From assembly GCA_036389835.1 (NCBI GenBank), contig DASVWC010000004.1, forward strand, positions 1-64,000: a stretch of DNA of 64,000 nucleotides. Reading direction: 5' to 3'. Positions 21,592 through 30,902 of this stretch are shown piece by piece (the stretch's first letter is position 1; every line of letters starts with the position of its first letter). Under the pieces are notes generated by a model. The model did no database searches and was not told the origin of the DNA. It was given only the letters and a program-made list of their open reading frames with translations. This stretch comes from AC-37 sp036389835. GTDB lineage: Bacteria; Actinomycetota; Thermoleophilia; Solirubrobacterales; Thermoleophilaceae. A program made the translations under genes and the position numbers.

Positions 21592-22496
21592 GGCGCGCCG
21601 GCCTGGCAGCCGCGCTCGCCGGACTCGCGCTCGCCGCGCCGGCGCACGCCGACCACGCCGACTCGAACCTCCCGTGGCCGGCCGCGCTCCCGCCGATGGA
21701 CGTGAGCGCGGCGGTCCAGCCGAAGCCGGTGAGGAACTGCCGCAGGGCCACGCTCCGCTGCGTCGACGGCCTGCTGCGCCGCCTGCGCAAGCAGTGGGCG
21801 CCGCTCGACGCCCGCTGCGACCACCGCGCACTCTGGCCGTTCGCGTACATACAGATCACCAAGGCGATCCGGGCGGACCTGCGCCGCGAGGTGCCGCGCT
21901 GGTTCCCGCACCGTAAGTGGTTCATCTACGTGGTCATCGACTTCTCCAACCGCTACTTCCGCGCGTACGCCGACCGCTACGGCGGCCATCCGGAGCGCGT
22001 GCCCTACTCGTGGGGCGTCACCTTCGACGCCGCCGAGGCGGGTGACTTCCACGCCGGGCAGGACATCCTGCTCGCGAGCAACGCGCACACCCAGTACGAC
22101 CTTCCTCACGTGTACGCGAAGCTGGGGATGCGCACGCCGTCCGGCGCGACCCGCAAGCCCAACCACGACGGCGTGAACGAGGCGAACACGCGCGTGTTCG
22201 ACTACATCGAGGACGAGTACGCGCGCCGCTACGACCCGACCTTCGAGTGGGTGGACATGAAGCCGTCGCCGCTCGACGAGCTGGGGACGCAGGAGATGGT
22301 CAAGGGCTGGCGCGAGGGGGCCTGGCGCAACGCCGAGCGTCTCATGAACGCCCGCACCCCGCAGGAGCGCAGCGAGGTGGAGCGCTCGATCGTCGTGGGC
22401 GCGAACGCCTGGGCGGACTTCATCGCCTCGGGGACGCTGCCGGGCCACCGCGCCACGCGCGACGCGCACTGCCGCGCCTTCCACGCGGGCGGATGA
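21588..22496 (+). CDS. Secreted DUF5995 family protein, second paralogue
   Basis: Exported protein of 302 residues, a tandem duplicate of the preceding gene. Signal peptide 1-20 (ends AHAD). It repeats the same blocks: CRRATLRCVD, CDHRALWPFAYIQITKAI, SNAHTQYDLPHVYAKLGM and KPNHDGVNEAN, and the C-terminal WREGAWRNAERLMNA. Where the first copy has NDMPF this one has YDLPH. The two are clearly diverged, suggesting an old duplication and perhaps different substrates. GTG start overlapping the previous stop; its own stop overlaps the next ATG as ATGA. Confidence 0.82.
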   Translation: MRRAGLAAALAGLALAAPAHADHADSNLPWPAALPPMDVSAAVQPKPVRNCRRATLRCVDGLLRRLRKQWAPLDARCDHRALWPFAYIQITKAIRADLRREVPRWFPHRKWFIYVVIDFSNRYFRAYADRYGGHPERVPYSWGVTFDAAEAGDFHAGQDILLASNAHTQYDLPHVYAKLGMRTPSGATRKPNHDGVNEANTRVFDYIEDEYARRYDPTFEWVDMKPSPLDELGTQEMVKGWREGAWRNAERLMNARTPQERSEVERSIVVGANAWADFIASGTLPGHRATRDAHCRAFHAGG

Positions 22497-23275
22497 GCGC
22501 GACCGCGGTCGAGGCCCAGCGCGCCGCGATCCGCCGAACGCTGGGGTGGGTCCTCATCGGTGCGCTCTGCGTGTCGGCGCTCACGGCGATCGTCGCGGTG
22601 CTGAGCGGCGACTTCGACGAGGACGACGGGCGCACGATCGCCACGAGCGTGGCGTTCGCGATCTACAGCGCCGTCGGCGCCTCCGGGGCGTCCCTGCGGC
22701 TGAGGGCGTCGGAGAACCTGCGCACGCTCGGCCTGGCGACGATGGCGCTCTCCGCGCTCGGCTTCCTGCTCCTGCTGCCGGCGCTGTGGACCGAGGACGG
22801 CGACACGGAGGCGCTCTGGAGGTGGTGGGGCGTGGCCACGCTCGCGGCGTTCGCGGCCTCGCACGCCTCGCTGATGACCGGCGCGTTCCGCGACACCGAC
22901 AGCGACGTGGTGCGCGCGCTGGGCTGGTCGTCGATCGCCCTCGCCACGTTCGACTCCACCCTCGGCGTGCTCGCGATCGCCGAGGCGTTCGAGGACGTGG
23001 ACGAGAGCTTCGCCCAGCTAGTCGCAGTGCTCGTGATCCTGATGCTGCTGACGACCGCGCTGACGCCGATAGTGCGCCGCCTGCAGCCGGCGCGGGCGGC
23101 GCAGCCGCGCGCGGCGCAGGACGGCGACCGCCCACCCGCCCCGCTGGCCGCGGAGGTGATCGCCGCGGCGGACCGGATCGAGGCGCTCAACGCCGACCCC
23201 GGCAACCGCGCGCCCGAGATCCGCCGCGAGGTGGAGCGCCTGCGCGCCCTCGCGCGCTCGTACGAGCGCGGCTAG
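22493..23275 (+). CDS. Four-helix membrane protein of unknown function
   Basis: Protein of 260 residues with four or more hydrophobic segments between about 18 and 195 and a charged cytoplasmic tail ending in a helical segment (EIRREVERLRALARSYERG). I do not recognise the family. It is last in the TTG-18472 operon and is translationally coupled to the second DUF5995 gene through ATGA. The stop lies four bases from the convergent sigma-factor stop. Confidence 0.7.
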   Translation: MSATAVEAQRAAIRRTLGWVLIGALCVSALTAIVAVLSGDFDEDDGRTIATSVAFAIYSAVGASGASLRLRASENLRTLGLATMALSALGFLLLLPALWTEDGDTEALWRWWGVATLAAFAASHASLMTGAFRDTDSDVVRALGWSSIALATFDSTLGVLAIAEAFEDVDESFAQLVAVLVILMLLTTALTPIVRRLQPARAAQPRAAQDGDRPPAPLAAEVIAAADRIEALNADPGNRAPEIRREVERLRALARSYERG

Positions 23276-23279
23276 GGCC

Positions 23280-23936
23280 CTACTCGACTCCGTCGATCCG
23301 CGCGGCCAGCGCCCTCAGGCCGCGGTGCTGGAGGTGCCGGACCGCGTCGGGAGTCGACCCGAGCACGTCGGCGATGTCCGCGGCGCCCATGTCGAACACG
23401 AAGCGCAGGACGAGCGCGCGCCGCTGCGCCTCGGGCAGCGAGTCGACCATCGCGCGCGCACCGCTCTCCGGGTCGAGCCGCTCGAGCAGGGAGGCCGCGC
23501 GCTCGGCCACCGACGTGGGGGGCGCCCGCAGGCGATCGGCCTCCTCGATCGCCCGCGCGCGCCGCATCCGCCTCAGCCGGTCGTTCGCGAGGTTGCGGAT
23601 CACGCTGAACAGCCAGGGCTCGAAAGGCCCGCGGCCCGGGTCGTAGCGGTCGAGCATCCTGAAGACCGTCAGGAAGGCGTCCTGCGCGGCCTCCTGCGCG
23701 TCGTCGGCGTTCTTCAGCGCGAGGTGCAGGTAGCGGAAGACGCGGTCGAAGAGCCGCACGTAGAGCTCCGCGAACGCGAGGTCGTCGCCGGCCTGGGCGG
23801 AGGCGACGATCCGCGCGATCTCGGAGTCGCCGTCGCCGGCCTCGGCGAGCTCGTCGAGGACCCGGTACGTGCCCGGCCTGGAGTCCGGCACGCGGCCGTC
23901 GCGGCCCCTCCGCAGGACGGGTTCCCCCTGCCTCAC
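23280..23936 (-). CDS. ECF-type sigma-70 family RNA polymerase sigma factor
   Basis: Sigma factor of 218 residues. Region 2 has FAELYVRLFDRVFRYL, DDAQEAAQDAFLTVFR and EPWLFSVIRNLANDRLRR. Region 4 has LPEAQRRALVLRFVFDMGAADIADVLGS followed by VRHLQHRGLRALA. A 40-residue acidic N-terminal extension precedes region 2. GTG at 23936 is chosen because AGGAG (23946-23950) is spaced about nine bases upstream; the frame is open to a TTG at 23972. No anti-sigma gene adjoins. The gene is divergent from a 1179-residue secreted protein and may drive it. Confidence 0.88.
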   Translation of the reverse strand: MRQGEPVLRRGRDGRVPDSRPGTYRVLDELAEAGDGDSEIARIVASAQAGDDLAFAELYVRLFDRVFRYLHLALKNADDAQEAAQDAFLTVFRMLDRYDPGRGPFEPWLFSVIRNLANDRLRRMRRARAIEEADRLRAPPTSVAERAASLLERLDPESGARAMVDSLPEAQRRALVLRFVFDMGAADIADVLGSTPDAVRHLQHRGLRALAARIDGVE

Positions 23937-24037
23937 CTGAACGTCTCCTCTGCTTGGCACTACGCGTAACAAAACGTTAAGCGGTTTTTTTGGTTGCGAG
24001 TGTCATATATCGCTCACTCCATTCGTACTGACTGGGT
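23937..24037. promoter_or_regulatory. AT-rich divergent promoter region, ECF sigma / large secreted protein
   Basis: One of the most AT-rich stretches in the window, with the palindrome AACGTT in GTAACAAAACGTTAAGCGG (23966-23984), a run of seven T (23984-23990) and CATATATC (24004-24011) about 26 bases before the plus-strand ATG. It must carry promoters for both genes, but I cannot assign -35/-10 pairs confidently. Confidence 0.5.
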
Positions 24038-27000
24038 ATGCACCCACGGGACGTCCAGCGCTCTTCCAGCTCTCGGAGGACGGCGCTCCTCGCGCTCCTC
24101 GCGCTCCTGGCGGCCGCCGCCCTCGTGCCGAGCAGCGCACCGACGGCCACGAAGGGCTCGCGCGCCCAGTCGCTCTCCACCGCGTCCCTCCCCGGCATGA
24201 GGAGCACGACGCGCAGCGCCGAGCGCAGGGCCGCCAGGCGCCGCGTCGCGCGCCGGAGCGCGGCGGGCCGGCGCGCCAGGGCGCGCTCGCGCAAGGCGTT
24301 CCGCGGCCTGCGGCGCAGCTCCGCGCTCCGCGTCGCGCGCGCCGCCTTCCCGGCCGACGTCGACCGCCGCCCGTGGCGCGGCCCGCGGCTCGAGGCCGGC
24401 GAGCGCATCAAGGGCTACCTCGATCGCAACACCGCCCTGGTCGACACCGGTGAGCTCGACGCACTCGCGACCGCGTCGTTCCCGCTGGTGACCGAGGCCG
24501 GCCAGCCGGTGGACCTCGGCCTCGTCGAGCGCGGCGGCGCGCTCGAGCCCGACACGCCGCTGATCCCGCTGCGGATCTCGCGCTCGCCGCGCCACGGCGC
24601 GGTCGTGGGGTCGTCCGGGCTCGGGATCGCGCCGGCCCGCGGTGCCGGCGAGCCCGCGGTCGCGACGGGGGGCAAGGTCTTCTACGCGAACGTCGACACC
24701 GACACCGACCTGATCGTCGAGCCGACGCTCACCGGCGTCGAGACGTTCACCCAGCTCCGCTCGGTGGACAGCCCGGAGGACCCGGCACTCGACCTGCGGC
24801 TGCCGAGCGGCACGCACCTCCGGCGGGCCGGAGCGGATGCGCTCCCCGGCTCGCTCGAGGTCGCCCGGGGTGATCGGCGAGTGGTCCTGATCGACCCGCC
24901 GGCCGCGATGGACGCCGACGGCCGGCCGGTTCCCGCCAGCTACGCGATCGACGGCAGCCGCCTCGTCGTGAGGATCCCTCACCGGTCGCGGTCGTTTCGC
25001 TACCCGATCCTCGTGGACCCCGACGCCCACGTGTGGGAGGACTTCCGCGGGTGGCCGGACACGAAGTACTGGGAGAACATCCAGTACGGGAGCTGGGCCT
25101 CGGGCTACCGCGACGGGAGCCCGTTCACCAACGCCGCGCTCGGCGGCGTCTGGTACGGGGTCGGGCAGTGGCACCAGTTCCGCTGGCCGACGACGTCGGG
25201 CTCGAACCCGCCCGTCGCCAGCGAGGCCCACTACCGCGACGCGTTCGTCTTCAGGGCGGACACGAGCGTGACCTACACGCCGAACGGCACGCGCGTGCTC
25301 CAGGGGTTCTGGCCCGACCAGGGCTGGGAGCTGGCGCGGGACTGGTCGCTCGGCGGCACCACGTTCACGCTCTGCATCGCCAACTTCTGCGGCGGCGCGT
25401 TCCCCGACGGGCGGATCAACGGCACCGACGGCAACTTCTTCTTCCACTCGCTCGAGGCCACGGCAAACGGGTACCTGTACGGCTCGTACTCGAAGATCGA
25501 CTGGACGATGTTCATGGTCCACGACCGGCACGCGCCGTCGGTCGGGTCGAGCTCGTGGACCAAGGACGGCAACGGGCACAACACGAACGACTGGATCGGC
25601 CCGAACCGGACCGTCGGCGTCTCGACCCCGGCCAGCGACCGCGGACTCGGGCTGCGCCAGGCGGAGCTCGTCTCGCGCAGCGGCGGGGCGCTCGTGACCC
25701 CGGCGACCCGGACCACGGAGCCGTGCTACGGCGGCCTGCTCCCGCACGACACGACGCCGGACTACGACGGCGGCCCCTGGCACGGGCAGACGCGGCCGGG
25801 CCCCGACCAGGGCGACCGCAACCGGCAGTGCCCGCTGTCGCAGAGCTACGGCTGGTCGTTCAGCAGCAACAGCGTGCCCGAGGGCGTCAACAGCGTCGGG
25901 GTCGACGCCTGGGACATCGTCGGGCGCAAGGCGGCGGTGACGAACGGGTCGTCGCTCAAGGTGGACCGGAGTGGCCCCACGATCACCGACGTCTCCGGCA
26001 GCCTCTACGACCGCCGCAACCGCTCTGACGACCACAGGCGCGAGGGCCTCTACGACGCGGCCTACTCGCTGAGCATCTCCGCGACCGACGGCACGACGGC
26101 GAGCGACGCCGCCCGCCGCTCCGGGGTGAAGCGGCTCGACGTCGAGGTGCTCAACCCCGCGACGATGCAGGTGGAGCGCTCGGATCCGGACCCGGTCCCG
26201 CAGGTGTGCCCGGCGGGCAGCTGCGGCAAGACCCGCCCCTGGGTCTTCCGGCCGGACGACTACGCCGACGGCGAGCACATCGTGCGGGTCCGCGCGCTCG
26301 ACCAGCTCGACAACCCGACCACCACCGAGTTCCGCGTGACGGTCGACCGGCGCGGCGACATCTACACCGCGAGCACCTACGTGGGCGGCAACGACGTCAC
26401 CGGCGAGCTCGCGAGCCGCGAGTGGACGCGTGCGGGGACCACCGAGGCCCGCAGCGTCGAGCCCGACCAGATCGTCACGCGCGCTCCAGTGTCGTGTCCC
26501 TCGAACTCGAGGCTCGGAGCCGTCTGCGACGAGGTGCGGGCGCGCCTGCTCGACAGCGAGGACGAGACGTTCTCGCCCGACGACCACTTCTCGCTGCGCG
26601 TCGGCGAGCGCTCCGACAATCGGCTCGAGCCCGTCTCGGACCTGGCCGACCGCCGCACCGATCCCGCCGAGCTGAGCGCGCGCGGGCCGCTCGTGTCCGC
26701 GCTCGAGCCCTGGCAGCACGCGCCCCCGGCCGCGGGGCCCGACTACGAGCTCTACCAGCACGTCGAGAGCGTCGAGGACGAGGCCGGCACTCCGCGTGAC
26801 GTGGTCGTGAAGCTCTGGGTGGACAGCCTCATGAAGTTCCCGCTCAAGCTGACGCACGAGGTGGTCGGCACCACGGAGTCGGCCGTCACGTACTACGACT
26901 ACGGCGTCGGCCGCCTCACGACGAGCGAGGTGCCGTCGGACCTGTTCCGGGTCCCGCGCCCGCCGACGCCGGGCTCCGAGGAGACCGAGCAGCTCGGGTG

Positions 27001-27577
27001 GACCGGCGGCGCGCTTCCGGCGGCCGACCGCGAGACGGGCCAGCTCTTCCAGCCGCGGAACCTCGGCTCGAGCAGGGTGGTGGGGAGCACCAGCTTCTGC
27101 CTCGCGGCCGTCTCGCGGTTCACCGAGGACGTCGCCGAGCCCGCCTACTCGCCCGCGCCGGACGAGGACCCCGAGACGGCCGGCGATCCATCCGGCCCGA
27201 TCACCGCGATCAACTCCGACTACAACGTCTCGGCCCCCGGCGCCACGTGCGAGCCCGGGACCGGATCGCTCGACGAGCCGTCGCTGACGATCTCGTCCTA
27301 CGCGGCGAGCAGCACGGTGGGTGCGGCGTGGGTGACCGCGTACCGCGAGGCCGTGGTCGAGTACCTGTCGGACCCGCAGGACGACGGCGCGCTCCAGGCG
27401 GGGACGATGCCCGTGACCGTCGGCGTGCTCGAGCCCGCGATCGCCTACGTCGTGCCGTACTCCGACACCGAGCTCGCGGTGCTCGCGGCGACCGCGACGA
27501 GCGTCTACACCGTCAAGGGGACCTTCTCCCGCGACCAGATCCCCCTCATCTTCGCGTCGATGGAGGCAGCGCAATGA
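24038..27577 (+). CDS. Very large secreted protein, unrecognised
   Basis: Exported protein of 1179 residues. Signal peptide about 13-40, then an Arg/Ala-rich basic helix (50-105), then a module with NVDTDTDLIVEPTLTGVETF, RVVLIDPPAAMDADG and RSFRYPILVDP. I associate this style with the N-terminal head of Rhs-like secreted proteins in Thermoleophilia, but no YD repeats follow. The middle has paired Cys (CIANFCGG, CPAGSCGK) and several beta-sandwich-like stretches (SSLKVDRSGPTI; FRVTVDRRGDIY). The end shows no membrane anchor. The ATG at 24038 follows the AT-rich divergent region. The stop overlaps the next ATG (ATGA), so the following exported protein is likely a functional partner. No function assigned. 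Confidence 0.75.
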   Translation: MHPRDVQRSSSSRRTALLALLALLAAAALVPSSAPTATKGSRAQSLSTASLPGMRSTTRSAERRAARRRVARRSAAGRRARARSRKAFRGLRRSSALRVARAAFPADVDRRPWRGPRLEAGERIKGYLDRNTALVDTGELDALATASFPLVTEAGQPVDLGLVERGGALEPDTPLIPLRISRSPRHGAVVGSSGLGIAPARGAGEPAVATGGKVFYANVDTDTDLIVEPTLTGVETFTQLRSVDSPEDPALDLRLPSGTHLRRAGADALPGSLEVARGDRRVVLIDPPAAMDADGRPVPASYAIDGSRLVVRIPHRSRSFRYPILVDPDAHVWEDFRGWPDTKYWENIQYGSWASGYRDGSPFTNAALGGVWYGVGQWHQFRWPTTSGSNPPVASEAHYRDAFVFRADTSVTYTPNGTRVLQGFWPDQGWELARDWSLGGTTFTLCIANFCGGAFPDGRINGTDGNFFFHSLEATANGYLYGSYSKIDWTMFMVHDRHAPSVGSSSWTKDGNGHNTNDWIGPNRTVGVSTPASDRGLGLRQAELVSRSGGALVTPATRTTEPCYGGLLPHDTTPDYDGGPWHGQTRPGPDQGDRNRQCPLSQSYGWSFSSNSVPEGVNSVGVDAWDIVGRKAAVTNGSSLKVDRSGPTITDVSGSLYDRRNRSDDHRREGLYDAAYSLSISATDGTTASDAARRSGVKRLDVEVLNPATMQVERSDPDPVPQVCPAGSCGKTRPWVFRPDDYADGEHIVRVRALDQLDNPTTTEFRVTVDRRGDIYTASTYVGGNDVTGELASREWTRAGTTEARSVEPDQIVTRAPVSCPSNSRLGAVCDEVRARLLDSEDETFSPDDHFSLRVGERSDNRLEPVSDLADRRTDPAELSARGPLVSALEPWQHAPPAAGPDYELYQHVESVEDEAGTPRDVVVKLWVDSLMKFPLKLTHEVVGTTESAVTYYDYGVGRLTTSEVPSDLFRVPRPPTPGSEETEQLGWTGGALPAADRETGQLFQPRNLGSSRVVGSTSFCLAAVSRFTEDVAEPAYSPAPDEDPETAGDPSGPITAINSDYNVSAPGATCEPGTGSLDEPSLTISSYAASSTVGAAWVTAYREAVVEYLSDPQDDGALQAGTMPVTVGVLEPAIAYVVPYSDTELAVLAATATSVYTVKGTFSRDQIPLIFASMEAAQ

Positions 27578-28356
27578 GCAACTCGTGGCCGATGCGGTCC
27601 ATCCTCGTCGCCTGCTGTGCGGCGCTGGCGGCGGTGCCCGTGCAGCTCGCCGTGCTGACCCCGGATGCCCACGCGCACGTGTCCAAGAAGCGGTTCGGCT
27701 GGTACTGGCACCTGGGGACCAAGAACCCCAACGGCAAGGGCAAGGAGCTCGACCCGCTCAACATGCTGTGGCTGCCCGGGTCCTCCTACAGCCCCGCCTC
27801 GGAGGCGCGGCTCGAGGACATGATCGAGCAGGAGTGGCGCGGGCGTCCGAGCAAGGGGCAGATGAACCACGGGAAGACCTGTCAGGGGCAGTCCGACCTC
27901 ACCCGCGTGTTCGGCGACGGGCGCCAGAAGGCGACGTTCCGCAGCGACAACGGCACCGGACGGCGCACGGTCACGAACGAGTTCCAGGAATCCACGTCGT
28001 CGAGGTGCTTCAGCCAGTACCACCTGCGGATGTGGATGGACCAGGCGCACGACGACGCGACCCGCTCGCACGGGGACCGCAACCAGTGGGGGCTGTCTGG
28101 CATCCATCGCGACATCGCCCGCTGCAAGAAGAAGTACCTCGGCCGCGAGTACGGCGGCTGCCACCGGATCTCCGGGCGCTGGAACGGGTATCGCAACTAC
28201 GCGGTCAACCACGCGATGAAGTCGATGTGCGGGCGCAGCCGCTGGCGGCTGTACCCGGGCGGCGACCGCAGGTTCCAGGGGCATCCCTTCGACGGCTACA
28301 TCGCGGTCGTCAAGGGCACCCGCGGCGGGTCGAACTGCCCGCGTAACCTGTACTGA
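27574..28356 (+). CDS. Secreted Cys-rich basic protein, unrecognised
   Basis: Exported protein of 260 residues, signal peptide about 1-34 (ends AHA). Mature chain is rich in Trp, His, Arg and has seven Cys (for example KTCQGQ, SRCFSQ, IARCKKKY, GGCHRIS, SMCGRS, SNCPRN), probably forming disulfides outside the cell. Motifs such as HLRMWMDQAHDD and HPFDGYIAVV do not let me assign a family. ATGA overlap with the preceding large secreted protein. Confidence 0.7.
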   Translation: MSNSWPMRSILVACCAALAAVPVQLAVLTPDAHAHVSKKRFGWYWHLGTKNPNGKGKELDPLNMLWLPGSSYSPASEARLEDMIEQEWRGRPSKGQMNHGKTCQGQSDLTRVFGDGRQKATFRSDNGTGRRTVTNEFQESTSSRCFSQYHLRMWMDQAHDDATRSHGDRNQWGLSGIHRDIARCKKKYLGREYGGCHRISGRWNGYRNYAVNHAMKSMCGRSRWRLYPGGDRRFQGHPFDGYIAVVKGTRGGSNCPRNLY

Positions 28357-28358
28357 GC

Positions 28359-28922
28359 GTGGCAGCACGAGGCAGGCCCGCCCGACCGGCGGTCGCGGCA
28401 GCGACCGGGCTCGCGACGCTCGCGCTAGCGGCGGCCGCGGCGGGCGGATGCGGGTCCGACGACGGGGACGCGAACGGGCCGCCCGCCCCGCGAGCCGGCC
28501 TGATCGTGCCGGGGAGCAGCATCGACCGCGTCGCGCTCGAGATGAGCGAGGAGCAGGTCACGGCCGCGCTGGGCCGGCCTGCGAAGGTGAAGCGCGGCTC
28601 GAGGGCCCACACGGGCGATCCGCTGCGCACCTGGGTCTATCCCGGCCGCGGTCTCGAGGTCACGCTCGACGGGCGGACGGGCGGCGGGCACGTCGTCGAG
28701 GTTGCGACGCGATCTCCGGCCCAGCGGACGCGCGAGGGCGTCCGGGTGGGCTCGACCGAGGCCCGGGTCGCGCGCGCCATCGAGCGGGCGGAGTGCGGCG
28801 CGGGCGACACGCCGTCGACGCGCTGGTGCGTGGTCGGCGACAGCGCGGCGGGCGGCCTCCAGACCGTGTTCGAGGTCCGCCGGAGCCGCGTGTCGGCGGT
28901 GTGGATCACCGTCGTCTCCTGA
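28359..28922 (+). CDS. Putative lipoprotein with SmpA-like region
   Basis: 187 residues. An N-terminal hydrophobic stretch ends in AAGGCGSDDGD, a weak lipobox followed by an acidic linker, typical of actinobacterial lipoproteins. The segment MSEEQVTAALGRPAKV and the later VRVGSTEARVARAI resemble the two-helix/sheet repeat of SmpA/OmlA-like domains. Two bases separate it from the preceding stop, so it belongs to the same transcription unit. GTG start. Confidence 0.7.
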   Translation: MAARGRPARPAVAAATGLATLALAAAAAGGCGSDDGDANGPPAPRAGLIVPGSSIDRVALEMSEEQVTAALGRPAKVKRGSRAHTGDPLRTWVYPGRGLEVTLDGRTGGGHVVEVATRSPAQRTREGVRVGSTEARVARAIERAECGAGDTPSTRWCVVGDSAAGGLQTVFEVRRSRVSAVWITVVS

Positions 28923-28946
28923 GAGCGGCCGAGGCGCCGCCCGCCG

Positions 28947-29960
28947 CTAGCGCAGCCGCAGCACGCTCGTCACGGCTCCGTGGTCGCTCGCGAGCAGACC
29001 CGACGGCGTCGTGTCCTTCGTGCTGCCGATGAACGAGCGCACCAGCGGCAGCTTCGGCCGGCTCATGATCCGGTCGACGATGTGGTCCCACCTGCCGGTG
29101 CGCAGGTCGTCGCTGAAGCAGCAGTTGAAGGCGGGCGTGCGGCGGTCCACGAGCTTCGCCCGGGCCAGCTCCGCGTAGGGGGCGCGGTCCTCCGGCTTCG
29201 GCAGGTCCGGGCCGGTGTTCAGGTCGCCCGCGAGGATCACGCGGCGCTTGGTGGCGAGCGGTCCGGCCACGAGCTCCTTGACCTGCGCGAGCCGGATGTC
29301 GGCCGAGAACGCCTCAGGGTGCGCGTTCACCAGCCGCGCGCTCTGCCCGCCGACCGTGAAGTCCACGTAGTTCCACCCGCGCGTGGTCTCGACCTCGCCG
29401 ATGGCGGCGGTGGGGATCCGCAGCTGCGTCGGGAACGCGCCCGACTTCGCCCGGTCGATCCGGATCCGGCCGCCCTTGCGCACGAGGATCGCGTTGCCGG
29501 TCTTGAAGCGGACGTCCACGCCGAGGTCGGACGGCCCCTCGACGTCGAGCGCCCGCGACGAGGTGGCGACGTAGTAGGGGAGGCCGAGCGCCCGGAGCTC
29601 GCGCTTGAGGTCGGCCAGGTAGTCCCAGCGCGTCCACGGCGCCTTCGCCGGGTCGCCCTTGGGCCCGGTGTACCAGGCGGTCGCCTCCTGGAGGTTCACG
29701 AAGTCGGGCCGCGCCCGCACTATCTCCGCGGCCATGACCTTCATGCGCGCGTCGGGCTCGGTGGCGTCGATCTCGCGCAGCCGCTCGGTCGCGGCGCGCT
29801 CGAACTCCTCGCCCGGCGCGGACGTAGCGAGCGGCAGCAGGTTCGCGCCCACGTACATGTTGCGCGTCATCACGGAGACGTCCTGCACGGAGGCATCCGC
29901 CGCCCTCGCGGCCGCGGGCAGCGTCAGCACGAGCAGGCAGGCCAGGGCGAGCGTGCGCAC
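28947..29960 (-). CDS. Secreted endonuclease/exonuclease/phosphatase-superfamily protein
   Basis: Exported protein of 337 residues, signal peptide 1-20. The EEP catalytic motifs are in order: MTRNMYVG (Asn), FVNLQEA (metal Glu), VNAHPEA (His), AGDLNTG (Asp/Asn), WDHIVDR and ASDHGAV (Asp-His). Substrate may be nucleic acid, inositol phosphate or sphingolipid; not decidable here. GTG start with TAGCCT seven bases upstream, divergent from the LysR gene at 30 bases. Confidence 0.85.
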   Translation of the reverse strand: MRTLALACLLVLTLPAAARAADASVQDVSVMTRNMYVGANLLPLATSAPGEEFERAATERLREIDATEPDARMKVMAAEIVRARPDFVNLQEATAWYTGPKGDPAKAPWTRWDYLADLKRELRALGLPYYVATSSRALDVEGPSDLGVDVRFKTGNAILVRKGGRIRIDRAKSGAFPTQLRIPTAAIGEVETTRGWNYVDFTVGGQSARLVNAHPEAFSADIRLAQVKELVAGPLATKRRVILAGDLNTGPDLPKPEDRAPYAELARAKLVDRRTPAFNCCFSDDLRTGRWDHIVDRIMSRPKLPLVRSFIGSTKDTTPSGLLASDHGAVTSVLRLR

Positions 29961-29967
29961 CCGGAGC

Positions 29968-29984
29968 AGGCTACAGCGTAGATT
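29968..29984. promoter_or_regulatory. Back-to-back -10-like hexamers, EEP phosphatase / LysR
   Basis: Minus strand TAGCCT (29968-29973) lies seven bases from GTG 29960; plus strand TAGATT (29979-29984) lies six bases from ATG 29991. Both genes would be leaderless. As LysR proteins usually bind such divergent regions, the regulator probably controls the phosphatase. Confidence 0.5.
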
Positions 29985-29990
29985 TCACCC

Positions 29991-30902
29991 ATGGGGAGGC
30001 CAGTCCGCCCGCCCGAGATCGCCGAGCTGCGCGCGCTCTGCACGGCGGCCGACCTCGGCTCGGTCAGCCGCGCCGCACGCCTGCTGAGGGTCACCCAACC
30101 CGCGCTGTCGAAGCGGATCCAGTCGCTCGAGGCGGTCGCCGGCGTGAAGCTGCTCGAGCGCACCTCGCAGGGGGTCGAGCTGACCGACTCCGGCCGGCGC
30201 CTCTACGAGGAGGCGCGCAAGCTGCTCGCGCAGTCGGACGTGATCACGGACCTCCTCGGCGGGCTCGAGTCCGGCGAGCGGCCGGTCCGCATGGCGGTGA
30301 GCCACACGATCGCCGAGTACGTGCTGCCCGCCAAGCTCGTCGAGTACGAGGCCCGCCACGAGCACCACCTCTCGGTGGAGCTCCTGATCTCGAACTCCAA
30401 CGTCGCGCGGCGCAGCGTGGCCACCGGGGCCGCCGACTTCGGCATCGCGGCGCAGGACCCCGAGGGCGACTCGCCGGGGCTGCACGAGCGGCCGCTGCTC
30501 GAGGACGAGGTGGTGGTCGCGCTGCACCCGGCGCACCCGCTCGCGGCGCACGAGGAGATCCCGCTCGAGCAATTCCTGGCCACGCCCGCCGTGATGCGCG
30601 ACCCCGGCGCCAACACGCGCCGCGTGATGGAGCACACGCTGCGCGAGCTCGGCCACGACGGGCCGGCGCCGCTGGCCGAGGTGGGCTCGACCGGCGCCGC
30701 GAAGGAGGCGGCGCTGCGCGAGCGCGCGCCCGCGCTCCTGTCGCGGCTGGCGATCTCGGAGGGCCAGCGCGACGGCCTCGTGATCCGGCACGTGGAGGGC
30801 GTGCGCTTCGCCCGCACCTTCGTCGTGATCACCGCCGCCGAGCGCGCGCCGCATCCGTCGGCGCGGCGCTTCCTGGACTTCCTGGCGGAGACCGGGGGCT
30901 AG
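29991..30902 (+). CDS. LysR-family transcriptional regulator
   Basis: 303 residues. The N-terminal winged helix (about 8-68: GSVSRAARLLRVTQPALSKRIQSLE) is followed by a periplasmic-binding-protein-like effector domain (about 92-295) with VRMAVSHTIAEYVLP and GAADFGIAAQD. The effector is unknown. ATG start, divergent from the EEP phosphatase gene. Its TAG stop shares CTAG with the convergent cyclase. Confidence 0.9.
   Translation: MGRPVRPPEIAELRALCTAADLGSVSRAARLLRVTQPALSKRIQSLEAVAGVKLLERTSQGVELTDSGRRLYEEARKLLAQSDVITDLLGGLESGERPVRMAVSHTIAEYVLPAKLVEYEARHEHHLSVELLISNSNVARRSVATGAADFGIAAQDPEGDSPGLHERPLLEDEVVVALHPAHPLAAHEEIPLEQFLATPAVMRDPGANTRRVMEHTLRELGHDGPAPLAEVGSTGAAKEAALRERAPALLSRLAISEGQRDGLVIRHVEGVRFARTFVVITAAERAPHPSARRFLDFLAETGG

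Noticed and set aside
23984..23990. Run of seven T as a Rho-independent terminator
   Set aside because: No GC-rich stem precedes it on either strand and it lies in a divergent promoter region.
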